A stretch of DNA of 13,531 nucleotides from an uncultured Paracoccus sp. (lineage in GTDB: Bacteria; Pseudomonadota; Alphaproteobacteria; Rhodobacterales; Rhodobacteraceae): contig CAKTBJ010000050.1 in assembly GCA_934533075.1 (NCBI GenBank), forward strand, positions 1-13,531, in the 5' to 3' direction. The notes beneath the pieces are model-generated. The model saw only the letters and a program-made list of their open reading frames with translations, was not told where the DNA came from and did not search any database. How positions within the stretch are numbered: the stretch's first letter is position 1; each line of letters opens with the position of its first letter. Of this stretch, positions 8,120 to 13,531 are shown piece after piece. The position numbers and the translations under genes are program-made.

Positions 8120-9025
8120 TCACCGCGCCAGCAGCAGCACGAGGATGCCGGCGACGATCAGCAGGCAGCCCACGGTCTCCGGCCGGTTGATCCGCTCCTT
8201 GAAGAACAGCACCGAGGCGGCGAAGGTGAACAGCATCTCGACCTGCGCCAGCGCCTTGACCACCGCCGCCTGTTGCAGCGTCATCGCCATGAACCAGCCG
8301 AAGGAGGCCGTGGCCCCGGCGAAGCCCGTGAACAGCGCCACCTTCCAGGCGCGGGCGATGCGTCCGATCTCGGCCCGGTCCTTCCAGACCATCCACAGGG
8401 CCATGACCGCGGTTTGCAGGCTGATGGTCCAGACCAGCGTGACCGCCGCCTGCACCATGAAGTTCGGCCCGCCCAGCGACAGCGACGCGGCCCGATAGGC
8501 GACGGCCGAAACGCCGTAAAGCGTCCCCGAGGCCAGCCCGATCAGCGCATTGCGCGCCAGCACCGAGGTCAGCAGGTTGCGCCATGTCATCCGCATATGC
8601 GCCACGGAGATCAGCATCACCCCGGCCACGCTGATGGCGATGGCGGCCAGCGTGCCGGCGGTGACCCTCTCGCCCAGGAAGATCAGCCCGAACAGCGCCG
8701 CCTGCGCCGGCTCGGTGCGGGAATAGGCGGTGCCCACGGCGAAATTACGGTGCGAAAACAGGTGGATCAGCAGGAAGGTGCCGCCGATCTGACTCATGGC
8801 GCCGACCACCACCCAGGCCAGGAAGCCGGTATTCGCGGCCGGGACGGCATGGCCGCCGATGGCCGTGACCAGCCACAGGAACAGCAGCGCGAAGGGCAGG
8901 CCGAAGCCGAAGCGCACGAAGGTGGCGCCGGTGGTGCCCATCACCGCCTTGAGGTGCTTTTGCGCCGCCGAGCGCAGGTTCTGCAAGAAGGCGGCGGCCA
9001 GTGTGATTGCGATCCAGGGTTCCAT
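8120..9025 (-). CDS. DMT-superfamily transporter (EamA type)
   Basis: A 301-residue, very hydrophobic protein with about ten transmembrane helices arranged as two EamA repeats (about 1-138 and 155-301). Each repeat ends in the family's signature: TEPAQAALFGLIFLGERVT in the first and VEMLFTFAASVLFFKERIN in the second, where a Glu-Arg follows the long helix. Such inner-membrane carriers export or import small metabolites such as amino acids; the substrate cannot be inferred here. A GGGG run four bases before the ATG is a possible ribosome binding site. It is divergent from the LLM oxidoreductase gene and precedes bolA-grxD on the minus strand by 82 bases, so the three might share transcription, though no functional tie is evident. 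Confidence 0.88.
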   Translation of the reverse strand: MEPWIAITLAAAFLQNLRSAAQKHLKAVMGTTGATFVRFGFGLPFALLFLWLVTAIGGHAVPAANTGFLAWVVVGAMSQIGGTFLLIHLFSHRNFAVGTAYSRTEPAQAALFGLIFLGERVTAGTLAAIAISVAGVMLISVAHMRMTWRNLLTSVLARNALIGLASGTLYGVSAVAYRAASLSLGGPNFMVQAAVTLVWTISLQTAVMALWMVWKDRAEIGRIARAWKVALFTGFAGATASFGWFMAMTLQQAAVVKALAQVEMLFTFAASVLFFKERINRPETVGCLLIVAGILVLLLAR

Positions 9026-9072
9026 GACGCCCCGTTACGCCGCCCGCCCGCCCGGATGCAAGGCCGCCGCCC

Positions 9073-9102
9073 TTGTGCCACCTGCACCGGCATCCCTAGA
9101 TA
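9073..9102 (+). promoter_or_regulatory. Possible promoter for the LLM oxidoreductase gene
   Basis: TTGTGC at 9073-9078 and TAGATA at 9097-9102 are separated by 18 bases and lie about 30 bases before the GTG start, in the divergent gap. The -10 matches the consensus at only three positions, so this is tentative. Confidence 0.28.
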
Positions 9103-9131
9103 CCGCCCGACACCGCAATCGGAGACATATC

Positions 9132-10151
9132 GTGAAGAAACTGGGCTTTCTGTCCTTCGGCCACTGGTCGCCCGAGCGCGGCTCGCAGGTGCGCAGCGCC
9201 GGCGAGGTGCTGACGCAATCCATCGAACTGGCCGTGGAGGCGGAGAGGATCGGCATCGACGGCGCCTATTTCCGCGTGCACCATTTCGCCCGTCAGCTTG
9301 CCTCGCCCTTTCCGCTGCTGGCGGCGGTGGGGGCGCGCACCTCGACCATCGAGATCGGCACCGGCGTCATCGACATGCGGTATGAGAACCCGCTTTACAT
9401 GGTCGAGACCGCCGGCGCGGCCGACCTGATCGCCGGCGGGCGGCTGCAACTGGGCATCAGCCGGGGCAGCCCCGAGCAGGTCATCGACGGCTGGCGGCAT
9501 TTCGGTTACGAGCCGGCGGAGGGCGAGGACCATGCCGGCATGGCGCGCCGGCATGCCGAGATTTTCCTGAACCTGCTGGAGGGTCAGGGCTTTGCCCGGC
9601 CCAACCCGCGCCCGATGTTCCCCAACCCGCCCGGCCTGCTGCGGCTGGAGCCGCATTCCGAGGGGCTGCGCGATCGCATCTGGTGGGGGGCGGCCTCGAA
9701 CGCCACGGCGGTCTGGGCGGCGGAGATGGGCATGCATCTGCAAAGCTCCACCCTCAAGACCGACGAGAGCGGCGAGCCGTTCCACATCCAGCAGGCCAGC
9801 CAGATCCGCGCCTATCGCGAGGCGTGGAAGGCGGCCGGCCACGGGCGGGAGCCGCGCGTCTCGGTCAGCCGCTCGATCTTCGCGCTGATGACGGACGAGG
9901 ACCGGCGCTATTTCGGGCGCGGCGGCAAGGAGGCCGACCAGATCGGCCAGATCGACGATTTCCGTGCCATCTTCGGGCGCGGCTATGCCGACGAGCCGGA
10001 CCGGCTGGTCGACCAGTTGCGCGAGGACGAGGCCATCGCCGAGGCCGATACGCTGCTGCTGACGGTGCCGAACATGCTGGGCGTGGCCTATAACGTGCAT
10101 GTGCTGGACAGCATCCTGCGCCATGTCGCCCCGGCGCTGGGCTGGCGCTGA
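9132..10151 (+). CDS. LLM-class flavin-dependent oxidoreductase (bacterial luciferase-like)
   Basis: A 339-residue protein with the luciferase-like monooxygenase fold. Visible features are the N-terminal beta strand KLGFLSFGHW, the helix ending ERIGIDGAYFRVHHFA (38-53), the IEIGTGVIDM strand (73-82), and GGRLQLGISRGSP at 102-114, the usual flavin phosphate region. It resembles the alkanal monooxygenase alpha-like members that use FMN (or F420 in some lineages) with a reductase partner; the substrate is unknown. The start is GTG at 9132: GGAG at 9121-9124 lies seven bases before it and the family begins exactly there. The frame is open for more than 300 bases upstream, but that stretch is antisense to the transporter gene. 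The gene stands alone, divergent from the transporter and followed by a 309-base gap. Confidence 0.9.
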   Translation: MKKLGFLSFGHWSPERGSQVRSAGEVLTQSIELAVEAERIGIDGAYFRVHHFARQLASPFPLLAAVGARTSTIEIGTGVIDMRYENPLYMVETAGAADLIAGGRLQLGISRGSPEQVIDGWRHFGYEPAEGEDHAGMARRHAEIFLNLLEGQGFARPNPRPMFPNPPGLLRLEPHSEGLRDRIWWGAASNATAVWAAEMGMHLQSSTLKTDESGEPFHIQQASQIRAYREAWKAAGHGREPRVSVSRSIFALMTDEDRRYFGRGGKEADQIGQIDDFRAIFGRGYADEPDRLVDQLREDEAIAEADTLLLTVPNMLGVAYNVHVLDSILRHVAPALGWR

Positions 10152-10460
10152 GATTTTGGAAGGGTGGTGCGGGGCCGCAGGTCTCCGCGCCGCGCCGCGG
10201 CTTTCGTCGGCACCGCCTTCGCTCTGGCAGAGGGGAAAGGCGGCTTGCGTGCCGAGGCGGCCGGGTCGGGCGATGCCGGCAAGGTCAACAATGCCATCCC
10301 GAATCTGCGTGATGCTTCGATGGAGCCGGGCCGGTAAGATCGCGCGCGCCTGTCGCAAGGCGGTCCGAAAACGGCGGCGGACGGGTCGGGCACGCTTGCC
10401 TGCGGTCACGACCTCGTGATACCCGTCGCAGGGCAATCGCGCCGGACAAGGAGACCCCCG
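10152..10460. other. Gene-free interval of 309 bases with stem-loops
   Basis: No open frame here has the composition or start signals of a gene; both strands give Arg/Pro/Ala-rich short frames. Visible structure: CCGCCTT at 10213-10219 pairs with AAGGCGG at 10237-10243, enclosing an inner CTCT/AGAG stem (10222-10232). Nearer the next gene, outer arms GACGGGT (10380-10386) and ACCCGTC (10421-10427) enclose a perfect inverted repeat TCACGA-CC-TCGTGA (10406-10419). The end (10448-10453) is the AAGGAG ribosome binding site of the outer membrane protein. I saw no clear -35/-10 pair. Confidence 0.7.
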
Positions 10461-11009
10461 TTGAAGACCACCCTTCTTTCGGTCGCCATCGGCCTGCTGG
10501 CCGGCGCCGCCTCCGCCGGCGGGTTTCTCGTGCCCGGCGGGACCGCCGCCCCCGCCGGTGACTGGACCGGCTTCCATGCCGGCATCCATTACGGCGCCGG
10601 CAGCGTCGAGGCCAAGGGACCGGCCGGCCGCCGCGAATCCGATATGGACGCCTATGGCCTGCATCTGGGTTATCTGCGCGATTTCGGCGCCCATGTTCTG
10701 GGGGCGGAACTGGACTACGACCGGCTGGACGGCGATGGCGGCGAGAGCGCCGACCTGCTGCGCCTGCGCGCCCGCGCCGGCATGGATTACGGCCGCGTGC
10801 TGCCCTACCTGTCGCTGGGCCTCGCGCGCTATTCGGATGACACCTATGGCGATACCGGCCTGACCTATGGGTTCGGCGTCGATTTCCGGCTGAACGAGGC
10901 GGTCACGCTGGGGCTGGACTATGCCCGCGACCGCATCGACGACGTGGATGGCAGCCGCGCCGACCTCGACATCGACAGCCTGCGGGTCCGGGCCTCGCTG
11001 CGCTTCTGA
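10461..11009 (+). CDS. Small outer membrane beta-barrel protein (OmpA-like transmembrane / porin-family type)
   Basis: A 182-residue protein with a signal peptide (Lys2, hydrophobic core to about residue 17, likely cut after Ala-Ser-Ala at 17-19). The mature part has the alphaproteobacterial pattern DWTGFHAGIHYG at 34-45. Alternating polar and hydrophobic strands follow (YGLHLGYLRDF, HVLGAELDYD, LRLRARAGMDYG, YLSLGLARY, LTYGFGVDFRL, VTLGLDYARD, DSLRVRASLRF), and a terminal phenylalanine fits recognition by the BAM machinery. This matches an eight-strand barrel of the outer-membrane-beta-barrel family (PF13505-like). No periplasmic OmpA peptidoglycan domain is present. The start is TTG at 10461: AAGGAG at 10448-10453 is seven bases upstream, the best ribosome binding site in the window, and the signal peptide begins there. 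The stop lies six bases from the convergent monooxygenase stop. Function is unknown. Confidence 0.88.
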   Translation: MKTTLLSVAIGLLAGAASAGGFLVPGGTAAPAGDWTGFHAGIHYGAGSVEAKGPAGRRESDMDAYGLHLGYLRDFGAHVLGAELDYDRLDGDGGESADLLRLRARAGMDYGRVLPYLSLGLARYSDDTYGDTGLTYGFGVDFRLNEAVTLGLDYARDRIDDVDGSRADLDIDSLRVRASLRF

Positions 11010-11015
11010 TCCGGC

Positions 11016-12191
11016 TCAGGGCACCCGCTCGCCGGCCAGCGGGCGCAGCAGGTCGCCGGCGACCAGATGCGACAGCATCGGCCGGACCACCGGCCAGGTC
11101 GCCAGCGGCGCCAGCAGCCGGTCGCGCATCCAGGGCAGAAGCCGGCTGTCCGACTGATACATCGGCGTCAACAGCGCGCTGAAACCCTGATAGAGGCGGA
11201 TATGCCAGCGCCGCATGCCCGCATAGGCGGGCAGCGCGTCCTCCGGCGGCGCGCGCAGGGCCAGCACCAGCGCCAGCGCATCCAGCAGCGCCATGTTGGC
11301 GCCTTGCCCCAGCTGCGGGCTGGCGCGATGGGCGGCATCGCCGATATGGGCCAGCGCCGGCGCATAGGGCCGCCGCAGCGTGCCATGCGCATAGCGGGCC
11401 GGCACCATCTGGTCGCTGCGGGTGATCGTGGCCAGAAAGGGCGCGATCTCGGGCCACAGGGTCATCGCCTCGGCCTTCCATTCGGCCGGCGGGGTCCGGG
11501 TCCAGCGGGCCAGCCGCGCGGCCGGCATCGACCAGAAGACCGCCGTGACCGGCGCCGGGTCCTCCGGCAGCCGCCCGACCGGCAGCACGCCCGCCATGCG
11601 ATCCGCCCTTCGGTAACGCTGGCGCAGATGGTCGCGCGCGAAGCCGGTGCCCTCGGGCCAGGGCACGGTGCCCCAGATCGCGCCATAGGGCAGGGGGCGT
11701 GCGATCAGCGGCGACAGAAGCGATCCCGCGCCCGAGGCATCCACGACCAGATCGAAGGGACCGAGGCGGCGGCCATCCTCCAGCACGACATGGCGGCGGC
11801 CGCGATCCAGCGGCGCGGCGGTCACGCAGGCCGAGGTCATCACCGCCACCCCCGCCGGCGCGATCCGGTCCCACAGCAGCGCGAACAGGCTGGCGCGATG
11901 AAAGGCCCGCCCCGGCGCGCCTTCGGGATAGCGGACATCCAGCACCCGCCGCCCGTCCGTCCCCTCGCCATACATCCGCAGGATCGGGCTGGAGAGCCGC
12001 CGCGCCGCCTCCCCCGCGCCCAGCAGGTCCAGAACGGCCAGCCCGACCGGCTGGATCACCAGCCCCGAGCCGACCGGGTGCGGCTGCGCGAACCGCTCGA
12101 ACAGGGTGATCTCATGGCCTTCGGCGGCGGCCAGCAGCGCCGTGGCGAGGCCCCCGATCCCGGCGCCGACAACGGCGATTTCCAGCTTCAT
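11016..12191 (-). CDS. FAD-dependent monooxygenase-like oxidoreductase (UbiH/PHBH superfamily)
   Basis: A 391-residue flavoprotein of the group A monooxygenase superfamily. It has GAGIGG at 9-14 in the N-terminal Rossmann fold, Glu32 (FER) for the adenosine ribose, a diverged DG motif (DLVVDASGAGS at 147-157) and the GD motif IGDAAHRASPQLGQGANMAL at 283-302 for the flavin. These enzymes typically use NAD(P)H and oxygen to hydroxylate a small, often aromatic, substrate. The substrate here is unknown. The central sheet has the usual length and the C-terminus is short, without the thioredoxin-like extension of phenol hydroxylases. No clear ribosome binding site precedes the ATG. It lies 98 bases downstream of a LysE-family gene on the same strand and could be co-transcribed with it. 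Its 3' end is six bases from the convergent outer membrane protein stop. Confidence 0.87.
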   Translation of the reverse strand: MKLEIAVVGAGIGGLATALLAAAEGHEITLFERFAQPHPVGSGLVIQPVGLAVLDLLGAGEAARRLSSPILRMYGEGTDGRRVLDVRYPEGAPGRAFHRASLFALLWDRIAPAGVAVMTSACVTAAPLDRGRRHVVLEDGRRLGPFDLVVDASGAGSLLSPLIARPLPYGAIWGTVPWPEGTGFARDHLRQRYRRADRMAGVLPVGRLPEDPAPVTAVFWSMPAARLARWTRTPPAEWKAEAMTLWPEIAPFLATITRSDQMVPARYAHGTLRRPYAPALAHIGDAAHRASPQLGQGANMALLDALALVLALRAPPEDALPAYAGMRRWHIRLYQGFSALLTPMYQSDSRLLPWMRDRLLAPLATWPVVRPMLSHLVAGDLLRPLAGERVP

Positions 12192-12289
12192 GACGGCTGT
12201 GTTTCAGACCGGACCGGGAAAGGCAAGCACCGGAAAGGGGTGGATCGTCAAGGGGTTCGCAAGGCCCGGATGCGGCGGCCGGCCCCCCC

Positions 12290-12865
12290 TCACCGCGTCC
12301 AGAGGCCCAGAAACAGCGTGGCGGAGACGAAGGCCAGCCAGACCGATGCGATCCGTTGCAGCCCCAACTGCCGCTGCGGGCCGCCGCCTTTCGCCTGGGT
12401 CAGCCTGCCCAGCCCGCCCCAGATCAGCGCGACGCCCGCCACCATCGCGCAAAACAGCGCCAGCCGCCCGGCGAAGGCCGCATCCTGCGGGGCGGGCAGC
12501 AGGACGAGGCCGAAGATCAGCGCCTTGGGGTTCAGCACGGTGGTGACGTAGATGCGGCGGGCATCGACGCCGCCATCCCAGCCGCCGCCGGCCCCGACCC
12601 GCCACAGGTTCACGGCGAGGATCATGATCCAGACCGCCGCCGCCATCTTCAGCCCGAGGGCGAAGGCGGGGAAGCGGTCGATCACCTGCCCGCCCAGCAG
12701 CGCCAGCGGCAGGATGGCCGTCAGATAGCCGGCCAGTTCCGCGGGCAGCAGGCGCGCCACATGCCCCAGCCCGCGCTGCGCCCCGGCGATCCCCATCAGG
12801 GTATTGGTCGGCCCCGGCGCCAGTAGCAGGCCCAGCACGGCAGCAAGGAAGGCGGTCAATGTCAT
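12290..12865 (-). CDS. LysE-family exporter (RhtB/LysE-like)
   Basis: A 191-residue hydrophobic protein with about five to six transmembrane helices. The family signatures are APGPTNTLMG at 16-25 in the first helix and a LNPKAL motif at 111-116 before the fourth. LysE-family members sit in the inner membrane and export amino acids or related small metabolites by proton exchange; the substrate is not predictable. It is slightly shorter than typical LysE/RhtB members (about 200-210), with a compact middle loop (GAGGGWDGG at 91-99). ATG 12865 is chosen because the family begins at MTLTAFLAAVLGLLLAPGP. An in-frame ATG eleven codons upstream would add a non-hydrophobic leader and has no better ribosome binding site. 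The next gene on the strand is the FAD monooxygenase-like protein. Confidence 0.86.
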   Translation of the reverse strand: MTLTAFLAAVLGLLLAPGPTNTLMGIAGAQRGLGHVARLLPAELAGYLTAILPLALLGGQVIDRFPAFALGLKMAAAVWIMILAVNLWRVGAGGGWDGGVDARRIYVTTVLNPKALIFGLVLLPAPQDAAFAGRLALFCAMVAGVALIWGGLGRLTQAKGGGPQRQLGLQRIASVWLAFVSATLFLGLWTR

Positions 12866-12934
12866 CGCGTGGCCCGTCGAAATCCCGTCCGCCCTCATTG
12901 CCGGAAGCTGCTGGATAGGCCGGGAAGACGGACA

Positions 12935-13219
12935 ATGCCAGCCTTGGGCGATCTGTTCTGGACCCCCGAGGCGCGGGCCGGCGCCTATGCCTGGGCGGCC
13001 GTGCTGCCGGCCCATGCCGGCATCGTGGCGGTGCTGGTGGCGCTGGCCGCCTGCCTGCCGCTCCTGCGCAGCCATCCGGTGCTGGCGGCCTCGCTGCTCT
13101 ACGGGTCGATGTGGGGGTGCGGGCAGGTTCCGCTGGCCGGTGCGAACCCAGCCGACAGCCTGCTGGGCTGGGTGGCGGTCACGCCGGGCGCCATTGCCGG
13201 CACCGCAGCCTGGTCGTAG
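12935..13219 (+). CDS. Small hydrophobic protein, unidentified; possibly truncated by an amber codon
   Basis: A 94-residue protein with about three membrane segments (roughly 20-42, 46-66 and 74-93) and a soluble start PALGDLFWTPEARAG. It ends at TAG 13217-13219 directly after a hydrophobic stretch, without the polar residues that normally follow a membrane helix. In the same frame beyond the TAG the next residues read AGRRLGAAIGALAVGVSGRR, which look like a continuation: a basic anchor, a helix, then basic residues. The frame stays open to a TGA at 13388-13390. This suggests a nonsense mutation in a longer gene, or a chance open frame. The start has only a weak purine-rich site (GGGAAGA at 12922-12928). 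An in-frame ATG at 12869 is an alternative start, but the extra residues are strongly basic and antisense to the LysE start region. The pattern recalls small prophage membrane proteins, but I cannot name a family. Confidence 0.45.
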   Translation: MPALGDLFWTPEARAGAYAWAAVLPAHAGIVAVLVALAACLPLLRSHPVLAASLLYGSMWGCGQVPLAGANPADSLLGWVAVTPGAIAGTAAWS

Positions 13220-13483
13220 GCCGGGCGCCGCCTCGGGGCGGCCATCGGCGCGCTGGCGGTGGGAGTGTCAGGGCGCCGGCGCCAAGGTGTCGGGATTGGG
13301 GCGCCGACAAGATTTCTGACGGCGGCCGGGCGCCAAACTGAGCCAGTGGGAAAAGCTCTCCGGCCAAAGCTGGTGCCGCGCTATACGTGAACGCGGTGAT
13401 CCGCACGGGAACGTCCTGAAAGCGGACATTGCAACCCTGTTCCAGCCGGGACAGCGAGCATTCGTTCAAGTATCTGGAAACTA

Positions 13484-13531
13484 TGGCGGACCCGGAGCGA
13501 TTCGAACGCCCGACCCCCAGATTCGTAGTCT
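13484..13531 (-). tRNA. tRNA-Arg(ACG), 3' part only, cut by window edge
   Basis: Read on the minus strand, the last 48 bases give a standard tRNA 3' half. Three bases of the anticodon stem (AGA) are followed by the loop CTACGAA with anticodon ACG (plus strand 13524-13526), the stem TCTGG, a five-base variable loop GGGTC, the T-arm GGGCG-TTCGAAT-CGCTC (one G-U pair), the acceptor strand CGGGTCC, discriminator G and an encoded CCA at 13484-13486. The acceptor should pair with GGACCCG at the unseen 5' end. Anticodon ACG reads arginine CGN codons after A34 is converted to inosine. Confidence 0.93.

Noticed and set aside
8796..9131. N-terminal extension of the LLM oxidoreductase frame
   Set aside because: It is antisense to the transporter gene. 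A GTG with a well-spaced GGAG starts exactly where the family begins.
13179..13469. Minus-strand open frame of 96 codons next to the tRNA
   Set aside because: It turns from a possible peptide into Pro/Arg-rich sequence antisense to the small membrane gene, has no clear ribosome binding site, and shows no recognisable domain; coding is not supported.

Overview
The window is high-GC, densely packed chromosomal DNA. Gene order and protein character point to an alphaproteobacterium of the Rhodobacterales, most likely Paracoccus or a close relative. The main reasons are the ppiD-trpE-small-protein order, the bolA/grxD pair, the strong GC bias at third codon positions and the Ala/Glu-rich proteins. 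The genus is an inference from composition and gene order, not from a search.

Layout, left to right. (1) Positions 1-1347 (+): the 3' end of a gene with an in-frame Ala-Glu hexanucleotide repeat overlaps by one base a class I/II PLP aminotransferase. (2) Positions 1465-5165 (+): a PpiD-type membrane-anchored periplasmic folding factor, then TrpE (anthranilate synthase large subunit), then a 75-residue conserved-looking protein. Start and stop codons overlap or lie close, so this looks like one transcription unit. (3) Positions 5166-5546: a gene-free convergent gap holding two diverged copies (about 92% identical over 90 bp) of a hairpin-bearing direct repeat 160 bp apart. (4) Positions 5547-7340: a CAP/SCP lipoprotein (-) is divergent from a YqjD/YqjE-like pair (+) of membrane proteins, across an AT-rich promoter region. 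A strong intrinsic terminator closes the pair at 7353-7383. (5) Positions 7405-9025 (-): an EamA-type transporter, then BolA and the CGFS monothiol glutaredoxin, a known iron-sulfur partnership. (6) Positions 9132-11009 (+): an LLM-class flavin oxidoreductase with a GTG start, a 309-bp gap, and a small eight-strand-type outer membrane protein with a TTG start and a good ribosome binding site. (7) Positions 11016-12865 (-): a LysE-family exporter followed by an FAD-dependent monooxygenase-like protein. (8) Positions 12935-13531: a small membrane protein (+) whose frame continues past an amber codon as plausible protein, then a low-information gap, then the 3' 48 bases of a tRNA-Arg(ACG) on the minus strand, cut by the window edge.

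Most of the window is ordinary housekeeping and accessory content. I found no convincing undescribed defence, mobile or biosynthetic system. The parts most worth a second look are the intergenic repeat pair where trpG might have been expected, the hexanucleotide repeat in the first gene, and the amber-interrupted small gene beside the tRNA.
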